A stretch of DNA of 64,000 nt from Pomphorhynchus laevis (Eukaryota; Acanthocephala; Palaeacanthocephala; Echinorhynchida; Pomphorhynchidae): positions 62,001-126,000 of the forward strand of contig WNNJ02000851.1 in the NCBI GenBank assembly GCA_012934845.2, given 5' to 3'. Below, piece after piece: positions 21,220-30,295 of this stretch; within the stretch, counting starts at the first letter, position 1; each line of letters opens with the position of its first letter. The notes under the pieces are model-generated. The model did no database searches. It was not told where the DNA came from and was given only the letters and a program-made list of their open reading frames with translations. The position numbers and the translations under genes are program-made.

Positions 21220-21290
21220 GCCCGTTTACGGAAACCTAATTTCTGTAAATTAACTTTTCTTTTTCAAAAGAATAATAAAAAAATATATAA

Positions 21291-21506
21291 AATTGATTAT
21301 TTAAGTTGTTGAGCGAAGAATACTGCCTAACAGTGATTGCATAAGAGCCTTGCGAACACATATATCACTTACACTAGCAAAATGTGTATCGATGTGCGTG
21401 AGATCCACAAGAATGGGAACACAATATCAAATGACAGAAAATCGCACCGGAAACAATCCAGAAAGGATTGTTTTGCAATGATTTCGATTGACCATTATTA
21501 AAAATG
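21291..21506. other. Unassigned spacer
   Basis: No frame or repeat match found. It contains a small hairpin ACAATCC/GGATTGT at about 21450. It may be a decayed D or CR1 remnant. Confidence 0.4.
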
Positions 21507-21960
21507 TTAAATTTTGAATCGGAAGGCCCAAATATTATTTAGGTATGATGTCAGAGAGCGCAAAATTAGCTTTTCCAGAATCTTGCATGCCTCACAAGTG
21601 AGGCTCACTGATCTATAATTCCCAGCAGCAGATTTTGAACCTTTCTTGAATATTGGCTTAATGGAGGCTTTTTTCCACTCAAAAAGTAAAACTCCTGAAT
21701 CTATGGAGCAACGGTAAATAAGCCAAAGCGGAAAGCATAGTGCTGATGCAGCCTCTCGCAATACGATCGATGATATATTATCAGGACCACTGATGGACGA
21801 AGGTTTTGATTTTCTAAGCCATCGAATACATCCAGAACAGAGAATTCGACACTGGAGATATAGGGGGTAATCTATAATATCAGATGTAAGTAACTGGTCG
21901 CTATCATTTAAAGGATTCGATACGCTAAGAAGTTCATAGTGATTATTATTAAAAGAATAG
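21507..21960 (-). pseudogene. CR1-like ORF2 fragment, start of RT
   Basis: Minus frame reads GPDNISS, then REAASALCFPLWLIYRCSID, FEWKKASIKPIFKKGSKSAA, GNYRSVSLTCEACKILEKL. The WK-x-A-x-I-x-P-I-F-KKG and NYR-S-x-SLT motifs are RT motifs 0-2 of CR1-type LINEs. Truncated on both sides. Confidence 0.7.
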
Positions 21961-22000
21961 AATTTTTTTAGAATTTAATTTAAAAAAATTAAAAGAATAG

Positions 22001-22060
22001 TCGGGGTTTCACCGAAGTGCTCTAGCACTATCGTAGGATTCCTAGCAACGGTGAAGCCAT
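22001..22060 (+). other. Structured GC-richer segment upstream of a LINE 5' end
   Basis: GGTTTCACCG at 22005-22014 pairs with CGGTGAAGCC at 22049-22058 (one G.U), and AGTGC/GCACT with a 4-base loop lies inside. The remaining AT-rich flanks hold no ORF. Function unknown. Confidence 0.45.
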
Positions 22061-22134
22061 GCTCGATATATATATGAGATCTTTTTAACCTACCATTACC
22101 CATGAATTTCTTACAAATCACCGTAAAAAAGTTA

Positions 22135-22311
22135 GAGATCTAATATACATACATTCCAGATTACAGTTCAGATCGCTACGCTCGCGGAAAAATCTGTATT
22201 AATAAAAAAGTTTGAGATAAGATAACATACATAAATACTAGATAAATAACATACAATCTAATATACACACAACGAGGATAATAAAATCACGAATCAAACG
22301 ACTATATACAA
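22135..22311 (+). promoter_or_regulatory. 5' leader region of a PHD-ORF1 LINE
   Basis: 22203-22275 carries the shared leader (ATAAAAAAGTTTGAG, ATAACATACAT, CTAATATACACAC). Just upstream, 22150-22190 repeats a B2-like 5' UTR feature: ACATTCCAGATTA, CAGTTC and GCTACGCTCGCGG, which in B2 stand at 60115-60245 on minus. The region ends at the ATG of the ORF1 at 22312. Confidence 0.5.
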
Positions 22312-22785
22312 ATGGGTCGGAAAAAACAAAAGTCTCTAGTTTCCAACCATGTCGCGTCCAACACTGATGTTAGAGATGTTTCCAACGGATCTGAACAACA
22401 AGTCCTTTGCTCAAACAATGATTGTCACACATGGGTAAGTATTTGGACTTCAGAATCCCAGGCATCTTGCCTTGCAGACAACGAATTCTACTGTGGCTAC
22501 TGTTCGGCTAAGATGATAAATACGATGAAGAGTGAAATAGAGAGTCGCAAGACAAATATATTGAAACTATCTGGCAATGCAGCGATGTCCACACATGCCT
22601 CTTCGTCTTGTAATAAGTTTCAACCTCGATGCCCAATTCTTCCGCATTCGATTGACTCTAAGAATGCCAAATCTCCCATCTCTTCTACATTTATTACTAT
22701 ACACCCTTCAATTTTGCCCAATCAATCAGCTCAATCTTCTGATGCTACTGTCATTGACCATTTGCAACGCACAGTATATATCTTT
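22312..22785 (+). pseudogene. LINE ORF1 N-terminal part with PHD-like zinc motif
   Basis: From MGRKKQKSL the frame is open to about 22785. It contains LCSNNDCHTWVSIW and FYCGYC, that is C-x4-C-x2-W followed about 30 residues later by C-x2-C. The same pattern occurs at 27597 and at 60087 on minus, in ORF1 of CR1- and L2-like elements, where it is followed by a Ser-rich region as here. The C-terminal part is replaced by an unrelated RT fragment, so the ORF1 is truncated. Confidence 0.6.
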
Positions 22786-22789
22786 CTGT

Positions 22790-22950
22790 TTTTCGCGATG
22801 ATTTTCAAGAAAAAGGCGAAGGGCATAGATAGCATCGATGGTGCCACAGTTCTTGACAAAATTATCCTATCGTTTATCACATGTTCCAAAATCTTGAGGG
22901 TGTGTAAAATGAGACAAATCGGGCGGTAATTAGAACAGTCGGCCGATTTT
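22790..22950 (-). pseudogene. Short RT fragment of another LINE type
   Basis: Minus frame gives ADCSNYRPICLI, HTLKILEHVINDRIILS, an RT motif 2 reminiscent of RTE-type LINEs (SNYR-x-I-x-L, H-x-x-KI-E). It differs from the A, B, C and D families in this window. About 50 residues only. Confidence 0.4.
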
Positions 22951-22954
22951 TGAA

Positions 22955-24502
22955 CATATTAAAATCTATATCCTCATCGATATACCCATTTCTCACAACC
23001 TTGTTTAACTCGTCCATCCGCAGTCGTATCTTCCCTTCACACTGGAAATCCGCAATCGTTCGTCCCCTCCTTAATAAACATAGTACGACCCCTCTCTTTC
23101 TTATAGCTATCGCCCCATTTCACTACTCCCTACTCTTTCTAAGCTCTTAGAACTCCTCATCTTAATACAAATCAACACTTATCTCCCCTCATCCAATCTG
23201 TACCCTCCTTTTCAATCCGCTTTCCGCTCTAATCACTCGACAGAAATCGCATGCATAAAAGTGTACAACGACTTACTCATTTCTCGAGACAAGGCTCTAT
23301 ATAGTGTTCTCATCTCCCTCGACCTCTCCTCCGCATTCGACATTGTCGACCACTCCGTTCTCCTTTCTCGCATTCGTTATAATTACGGCTTTTCTTCCTC
23401 CTCCGTAGCATGGTTCGCCTCATATCTATCCGACCGTTCCTTTCGCGTCTGTTCTAATTCATCATCCTCCCCTCCCATCCCTATTTTTTGCGGGGTCCCA
23501 CAAGGTTCAGTCCTAGGTCCCCTGCTTTTCTCTCTTCTGCTTTGCGTACTCTCTCCGTTTATCAAACCTTACTCCTTTAACGTCATGCAATACGCCGATG
23601 ACATTCTAATCTATGCTCATGCACCCGCACATCGCATACACGATATCGGCATTTCTGCCTTAACTGTCTTTCTTCTATCCACAAACGTCTCTCCAATCTC
23701 CATCTCGTTCTAAACCCGAAAAGTCCAAAATAATGTGGATCCTTCCCCGTAAACCAAAGATATCTCCTCCCATTGTATCTTTTGCCTCATCGATCATCCC
23801 TATAGTCCACAATCTCACTTTCTTAGGCTTCCATTTCGATGATCACCTTTCCCTTAAACCCTTCGTCCGTGACAAGGTCCGCTCGTCTAACTTAATTCTC
23901 CGTGACATCCGCCATATTCGCACCCTTATCGACTTGCGTTCTTGTATGTCTGTTCTTTCATCGCTTTTTTTTTCCCTAAAATCGATTACTGCCTTAGCCT
24001 TTTCGCCAATTCTCCAAAATCCATCATCCTACCCCTACAACGAATAATCTAACACCGCCGTTCGAGTGCTCTTTCGTCTCCATCGCTTCAACCACACATC
24101 CACATATTTTGCCCAACTCTCCTGGCCCACCATCCACATCCGCATCAAACTCCGCCTTCTTCTCGTTACTTTTCGTCTCATCGCTGTCGGCTCCCCATCG
24201 TTCATCAACCTTCCTTTCTTAGACGATACTCGCCCCACCCCGCAATCGCTTCGTTCCTCTCATACCCTCTTACCCCAAGTTCCTAATTACTCCAACAACT
24301 ACGGTCTCCGATCCTTCCTCGTCGCCGCCTCACTCGCCTGGAATCAACTCCCTCTCGACGTCCGCAGTTCTCCCTCCCTTATCACATTCAAACACCTTTT
24401 CCGTTCACACCTTCTCTACACCTGATTCACAGTCTTGTTTTGTTGTGGTCATGTAAGCGTGCGCTGGCACGCATTTGCCACGTTAAAATAAATCCTTTTT
24501 TT
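22955..24502 (+). mobile_element. 5'-truncated B1 element
   Basis: Starts in the RT N-terminus (AATCTATATCCTCATCGATA as in B1 at 42940 on minus) and ends with the B1 3' hairpin GCGTGCGCTGGCACGC and CACGTTAAAATAAATCC. All RT motifs are present but in several frames. No target duplication recognised. Confidence 0.85.
23040..24425 (+). pseudogene. B1 ORF2, RT domain, frameshifted
   Basis: 23261-23713 holds SLDLSSAFDIVDHS (motif A), GVPQGSVLGPLLF (B) and QYADDILIYAHAP (C). 23733-24047 continues with MWILPRKPK and LGFHFDDHLSLKP; 24066-24425 gives the C-terminus (RFNHTSTYFAQLSWP through HLLYT). Frame breaks lie near 23660, 23715 and 24050. The endonuclease is absent. Confidence 0.8.
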
Positions 24503-24868
24503 ATTATACGCAGATGACATCAAACGGTGGTGCCCTTTATTTCGTGGTTGTTCTAGCTCTCCCTAATTACAATCAGATTGGGATAAAGTTATCAGTTGGT
24601 GTTCATCACACGGCTTAGTAATCAATGTTAGTAAATGTCGACATTTGAGAATTGGTCAATCCCGATTACCTTCCCATTCTTATCAATTCAGCACAACAGT
24701 TATCGAGCAGTAAATCACTTTACTGATCTAGGTGTTGTTATCTCCTCCAATTTAAAATGCAGATCTTACACTAGTGTGGATGTCGTTGCGCGTGCCTAAG
24801 CATCCGTGTAAGCAGCTGTTCTGTCTTCGTGAATCCTCAATGTTACGTGGACACGAGCTATGTTAAAC
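24503..24868 (+). pseudogene. CR1-like RT fragment (motif C onward)
   Basis: Reads LYADDIKRWCPLFRG, then WCSSHGLVINVSKCRHLRIG and a DLGVVISSNLK motif, with stops. YADD-x-K-x-W and N-x-x-KC-x-x-L/M are typical of CR1 RT. It is joined directly to the tail of the preceding B1. Confidence 0.65.
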
Positions 24869-26139
24869 AATCATAATAGTCACTTTCCCCTATTATTAAT
24901 AATAGGAGAAAGCGATTCTCCCCCATGGCTCATCCTCACTACGAACGATTTTGTCTCCTCAATGAACACATGGTGTTCATTGTGAAATACCTCCCATACA
25001 ATACACAGATCCCGCGAGTCACTAGTATCACATAACGACTGTATATTTAAAGACCGAAGACGGTTCTCGTAAGGAAGTTCTCTAATAGAATGTACTAATT
25101 TTGTTGCCCTACGTAGCACCTTCTCAAGTCAAGTAATCTCATCTCTGGTTCGAAAGTATGAACATTGAGAAGCATATAACAAATGGCTTAGTAAAATAGC
25201 GTTTGCAAAAACTCTTAAAAAACGTGGACTCACATAGCTGAGTGATCGGCGAAGGAAACCAACCATACACATGGCCTTCGAACATATGTACTCAGTATTT
25301 TGACGAGTGGAGAAACCATCCGTTATCCATACGTCAAGATCTTTAAAGCTCGAAACCAATTTAATCACTTGATCCCAGAGATGATATATCGGCACTGGAA
25401 CAATATTACGTGATCGAATGTGCATGCAAGTGCACTTCGAGGCATTAACAGACAGATCATTAGAACGTGCCCACTTAAGAACCGTGTCAATATCTGATTG
25501 AAGAATGTTTCGATCATTATCCGACTTGATGGCTCTCCAAATTTTCAAATCGTCTGCAAATAATAATGAATGCGAACATATTATACTGGCGAGATCGTTG
25601 ATGAAAATACAAAACAGCAGAGGACCCAATACAGACCCTTGCTGGACACCGGCATAAACTGGATAATGCTCGGAAAGGGTACCGTGAATGGCGACCTGGT
25701 ATGTGCGACCAGAAAGAAAGTTTAATATTTAACGAATGATATTGGATTGATGTTTAATGCACTCATCTTTATAATAAACTTATCAAATGCTTTGGAGAAG
25801 TCAAAAAATATGACATCTACAGCATACCCCTCATCCACCATGGAATCTTAACTTTCCCGTGTCAATAAAAGGTTGGTTACTGTGGAACAGTTTTTACGGA
25901 ATCCGTGCTGATTAGTAGAAAGTAACCTGTATGATTCTAGGTAGTTACTGATTATCCGATAAAGTAATCTCTAATACACGACACGATACATATGTTTAAC
26001 TAACCGGTCAGTAGTTATCTATACATGATCGAGCACCTTTCTTCTGAAGCGGCTTGATGATAGAGCGTTTCCATGCATTACGGAATATGATCAGAGCTGC
26101 CTAAAGGATCCAAATATGTTATACCAGTGACCAAATATT
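24869..26139 (-). pseudogene. CR1-like ORF2, RT to C-terminus
   Basis: On minus: FKRSIIKPLQ-type motif near 26060, degraded motif A (FFDFSKAFDKF near 25800), GVQQGSVLGPLLFCIFINDL where the usual Pro is Gln, LFADDLKIWRAI, then SKCTCMHI and the VLRRATKL C-terminal motif (24880-25119). At least three frame breaks or stops. It faces a B2 tail at 26140. Confidence 0.7.
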
Positions 26140-26465
26140 TATCAGAAGTAACTTTTCATACCCCTTCATTTCTCAATCTTCCTTTTCTTGATAATTCTCG
26201 TCCTGTTTACTGTTCCTTGCGTTCCTGTAATTCCCTTATTTTACATGTCCCAAACTACTCTACCTCCTTTGGACTCCGCTCCTTCATTGTGGCTGCTCCT
26301 CTATCGTGGAACCATCCGCCCATTCATATACGCCAATCAACTTCTTTGCCGTGCTTCAAACAACAAATTCGATCCCATTTAAACAATTTATCTGCTTGAC
26401 TTTTTCATTTTTTGTTTGTGGACTTATAAGCGTACAGCTTGTACGGATTTGCCACATTAAATAAA
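26140..26465 (+). mobile_element. 5'-truncated B2 tail
   Basis: Encodes the last about 85 residues of B2 ORF2 (VTFHTPSFLNLPFLDNSRPV through SHLNNLSA) and the B2 3' end with GCGTACAGCTTGTACG and CACATTAAATAAATTTGTATT. It lies between the RT and endonuclease parts of a minus-strand CR1, so it probably inserted there; about 1 kb of the CR1 between the two parts is missing. Confidence 0.8.
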
Positions 26466-27020
26466 TTTGTATTGTAAGCATATGTAGTTAGTCCAGTCTA
26501 TAGAAGGCATATTTAGATCGCCCACTATTACCACATTACTACGGGATCCAAACTTTAATAATGTATCAACTATGGAACAAACATCCATTCTTTGACTACG
26601 ATATATAAGAACAATAGTAACTAACACATGACCGAACAGTAATATATCGCCCCATAGTGTTTCTGTACCACCTTCAGACTTGGCACTTAAGGTCATAAAC
26701 TTTAAACTATTATGTAAATATAACATTACCCCACTTCTTCTCTCTCCGGTCCTATCGACACGATAAGAATAATTAGCTATTTCAATCTCGTGATCAGATA
26801 TATCAGAGTGAAGCCAGCTTTCTGTTTTTGCGATTAACAAGGGCTGGGAATATTGAATACGTTGCTTCAATTCGTGAATTTTATTAAGAAGACTGCGTGC
26901 GTTAGTATACAAGATCACAGAACTAGAGCCTATTGAAGCACGTGTTATTTCCCTTACTGTTAGCACCATTGGATTTCGCCAGAGCAGACCATAACGGTGA
27001 TTGATGATAAACAATGCCAT
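26466..27020 (-). pseudogene. CR1-like ORF2, endonuclease N-terminal part
   Basis: Reads VILYTNARSLLNKIHEL, LIAKTESWLHSD, YRVDRTGERRSGVMLYLH and VIVGDLNMPSIDW. N-ARS-LLNK, TESWL and GD-N-P are the APE endonuclease motifs of CR1 ORF2. The start overlaps no upstream ORF; 65 bp separate it from the ORF1 fragment. Truncated by the B2 tail. Confidence 0.75.
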
Positions 27021-27085
27021 CTAAGTAATCACATGTATTTGTAATGGGTATGTTGGATAAGCTATAGCAACGAGAGGAGCTAAAT

Positions 27086-27367
27086 CTAATCCACAAACAG
27101 CGGAGCCCAATTCAATCGAGTCCCTCGTCGCACAATTTGAAAATTCCGAATTCTTAAGTTTGTTTCTCCTGCATCTAAGCGCGATCTCAATAATTGTCTA
27201 ACCTCTCGAAGATGCTCACGTTCAAACTTTTGAAGATCATTTAGTAATCTAACAGAACCTTTAAGATTATAGGAGTTACTCAAAATAGTTTTGGCAGCCG
27301 CTGCGTCGGTAAAAATTGCTTTTAATAATCTAGGATGATTATTCTGCTTTTTAACAATTCGAAACAA
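27086..27367 (-). pseudogene. CR1-like ORF1 C-terminal fragment
   Basis: HPRLLKAIFTDAAAAKTILS, YNLKGSVRLLNDL and GETNLRIRNFQIVRRG match the ORF1 C-termini at 38171-38644 and 60848-61198 (PRLLK...NLxVxNFxxVxRR). N-terminal part absent. It precedes the endonuclease fragment on the same strand, as expected for one element. Confidence 0.7.
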
Positions 27368-27400
27368 AGCTAATTAAAGACCTTAAAAAAGCTAATTAAG

Positions 27401-27480
27401 ACCTTAAAAAAGTTTGATAATTAATAAACATACACTAATTACAAGATCAAATATACATACAATGATAAGAAAGGATTAAA
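27401..27480 (+). promoter_or_regulatory. Shared LINE 5' leader at a CR1 5' end
   Basis: ACCTTAAAAAAGTTTGAT, then TAATAAACATACACTAATTA (27422-27441) and ATATACATACAAT. The A-rich start ACCTTAAAAAA is present twice (27379-27390 and 27401-27411). About 120 bases separate the leader from the ORF1 ATG at 27597. Confidence 0.55.
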
Positions 27481-27596
27481 TTTAAAAGAAGCTTGAAAGC
27501 ACAGTAAATACGGAACGGAAGTTTATCTATATTGGAACAATCTCTATATTGGAAGAAAATCGCATAAATACACAATAACCATATACAATTACAATT

Positions 27597-28722
27597 ATGG
27601 GCAGACGTAAGGGAAACGACATTCCTGAATTCATATCAAGACAAGTAGGATGTGATGGTGATGGCTGCAATGTCTGGACTACAGTAACTGTACCACATAA
27701 AGATGCTGAAACATTGAGTAGAAGAAAATTCATATGTGATTTTTGTACTGCGTCAATCGTATTTTGTAGTTCATTGACATCAGCAAAGGACAATGCTCAT
27801 TTTAACTTAAAGACACGTAGGTTTCAAGAACAAATTATTGACAAAGAATCTAGCATATGCCAGAGCAAAATCACTACGCCGATGTCGTTACACGTCAATT
27901 CAAATAAGGAACCAGACGTAATAGATGCTTCAAGTTCGACTCGCATTTGGACACGAAGACATAAACATTCACGGACGGTGTATAAACATAGAAATATCAA
28001 TGACAGCACTGTGATGGCAAACGACAAGGATAAAGTTACACCTGTGAATATTCCTAAATGGCCTTCACCTTTATCTGACATATTCGCGGAACACAGTCCT
28101 AAAAACCACAATATATTGATTTATACTCCTGTTCGACCAAAGAATGTATAGAAGCAGCCTTTAAGTAGAACGCAGACAAGATACGATGATAGAGTGTGCA
28201 ATGATGTGGCTGTCGGAAATGAAAATGAACTGAAATCCAATGATTTGACAGATAAGACATTTGTTGAAATTATCAATATTAGGAATCGTGCTAGAAATAG
28301 AAATAATTGCGTAATTTTTGCTAACATAACTGAATCTTCTGCAGATCACGTTCAGACCCGTGTGGATGATGACGTAGTTTCTATTCGTAAGGTCTTTTCG
28401 GATATATTCGTTCAGGGTGAAGAGGATATTGCGCGTAGTCTCAATGTCAAAAGCTTATTTCGTCTTGGTAAAAAAGCACAACATAAACCACGATTACTTA
28501 AATAGTATTTGGTTCTGCAGATAATACAAGAGCAGTTTTAGCTAGAGGTTATCACTTGAAAGGTAAGACGACAAAAAATTTTAAAGATCTCACTATTGAG
28601 GAAAGATTGTTGCTTAATAATGCTCGTGCTAATCTAGCATTTAAAAGATCAAATGGATAGACTGATATAATGATAAGAAATTTTCGAGTAGTTCGTCGGG
28701 GACCATTCGTGCGTTGGTGAGT
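27597..28722 (+). pseudogene. CR1-like ORF1 with PHD-like zinc motif
   Basis: MGRRKGNDIPEF, then VGCDGDGCNVWTTVTV and KFICDFC (C-x4-C-x2-W ... C-x2-C). Frame 27597-28505 continues across one TAG at 28149-28151; a 1-nt loss near 28503 and another stop near 28658 follow before NFRVVRRGPFVRW. The C-terminus (LFRLGKKAQHKPRLLK) matches ORF1 of the CR1 at 38171-38644. The zinc motif is shared with the L2-like B2 ORF1. Confidence 0.7.
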
Positions 28723-30018
28723 TTGGAGAGTTCTACGATGGATTCCTTTTTACAATTAGGAAATCTAGCGCGCATTGATATCACATCCAACATTACTACT
28801 CAATTACCCTCTGCTTCTGGTATTAGTGCCGCCTATACTAATTTAAGGAGTATTTTACCGAAATTTGATGAACTTAAGGCATGGGTCATCTTAAATAAAT
28901 CAGCGATCCTGGCTTTCACGGAAACGGCCGCATCGTGATATCCCCGATGGTTTAATTGCTATTACGGGATATAATTTGGTGAGAGCTGATAGAGAGTCTC
29001 GGAAGGGTGGAGGTGTTGCGCTATATATTACGACATCCTTAAATATTACTTCCACTCGTAATTTTAAAAATGAACTGGGCACGTGTGAGTTTCTCTCAGT
29101 CATTGTTTCACACTTCGGAGGTCCCTTAGGTATTGCCGTGTGCTACAGTTCGCCGCAATCATCCGTATTGAATCATGAATTCTCTACACTAATTAATCAC
29201 TTTTCTGAGCTTGAAGAATATATACTAGTTGGCGATTTTAATATACCATCAGCTGGTCACATCGAGTATTATGTTTTGGATAGTAGTTCTTCCAAGTCAG
29301 ATGTGGATTTGTGGAATTTTCTTACAAATGATCTCATGTTAGAGCAACATGTGCAGTCGCCCACCAGATTCGCGCAAAACCAGGAATCTTGTCTAGATTT
29401 GGTATTTTCCAAATTTAATTACAAGTGTGGGTAATATGAGCTATCAGAGACCTATTGGATTGAGCGATCATTGCATGATCTTATTCAATTATTTTCCCTG
29501 GTGTATGATCCAAAAGTTGAAATTTTGATAGTGTCTAAAAGATCTTGGCAACAAATTGATGAAGACTCATTACGAGAGGCGGCACTAAGAACATCATTCA
29601 ACTGTGCTAGTGAAGACATTGAGGTAAGGTGGCATGTTATTGAATCAGGTTTAGTAGATCTTGCAGATAAGTTTGCACCACTCCGTAGTGTACCAAAAAG
29701 TAAAGCTAAATACCCTCCTTGGTTTGACACTGAATTGCGATATGATCTACAACATAGGAATCGTATATTTGAACTAAGCCGTCATCAGAATAATTTTAAA
29801 AATCGGTATACAATGTTCCGTAATTTCGTCAATCGCCTTGAGATTACAAAAAGGCAAAGTTTTGAAGATAAATTAGCTTTACAAATTGATACAGAACCAA
29901 AAAAAATTTTGGGCTTATGTGAAATGATCCAGAGCTCTGCTACCAGCTATTTCATCTTTAAGAGACGGTAACACTCGAGTGACATCGCCAGACAGCATGG
30001 CAAAAGTGTTTGCATCCG
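28714..30018 (+). pseudogene. CR1-like ORF2, endonuclease and linker
   Basis: 28714-28938: AAYTNLRSILPKFDELKAW and LAFTET. After a small deletion near 28930, 28976-29434: RADRESRKGGGVALYITTSL, VCYSSPQSS, LVGDFNIPSAG. 29471-29971 is the linker before RT (LRYDLQHRNRIFELSR type). The block ends at KVFASAF, where the (ATT)n and the D1 element begin. Confidence 0.75.
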
Positions 30019-30021
30019 CTT

Positions 30022-30048
30022 TTATTATTATTATTATTATTATTATGT
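30022..30048. repeat. ATT microsatellite at the D1 insertion site
   Basis: Eight to nine ATT units ending in ATG. ATTATTATG appears again to the right of D1 at 33200-33210, compatible with a target-site duplication of about 9 bp that cannot be separated from the repeat. Confidence 0.7.
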
Positions 30049-30089
30049 TGAGTTTGAAATTCTAAGCTGTTAACAAATAACTATATACA

Positions 30090-30227
30090 AAGAACGATTA
30101 TAGAAGAACGATTATAGAAGAACGATTATAGAAGAACGATTATAGAAGAACGATTATAGAAGAACGATTATAGAAGAACGATTATAGAAGAACGATTATA
30201 GAAGAACGATTATAGAAGAACGATTAT
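30090..30227 (+). repeat. 14-bp tandem repeat in D1 5' UTR (9.9 copies)
   Basis: AAGAACGATTATAG repeated nine times without change, plus a tenth partial unit. It stands about 70 bp before the ATG at 30296. No spacers, so not CRISPR. Confidence 0.95.
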
Positions 30228-30295
30228 TATTATTAAAATTTATAACTGTTCTAGCAAATTACAGTGCAATTCAATTCTGTTCTTAAACAAAATAA

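Larger units (their letters stand above)
20104..21290. mobile_element. D element with inverted 5' part (twin-priming-like)
   Basis: 20104-20497 encodes D RT on minus (LAEFTIRL through CPSLACVL) while 20498-21219 encodes the D C-terminus on plus, followed by a D-type 3' UTR (GGCCCGTTTACGGAAACC). The inverted segment lies 5' of the sense 3' segment and the intervening RT/linker part is missing, the layout made by twin priming. It begins directly at the ATT-rich tail of the preceding B2. Confidence 0.75.

Noticed and set aside
22001-22060. tRNA or tRNA-derived SINE head
   Set aside because: No A-box/B-box pair or cloverleaf could be drawn; only a simple stem with an inner hairpin.
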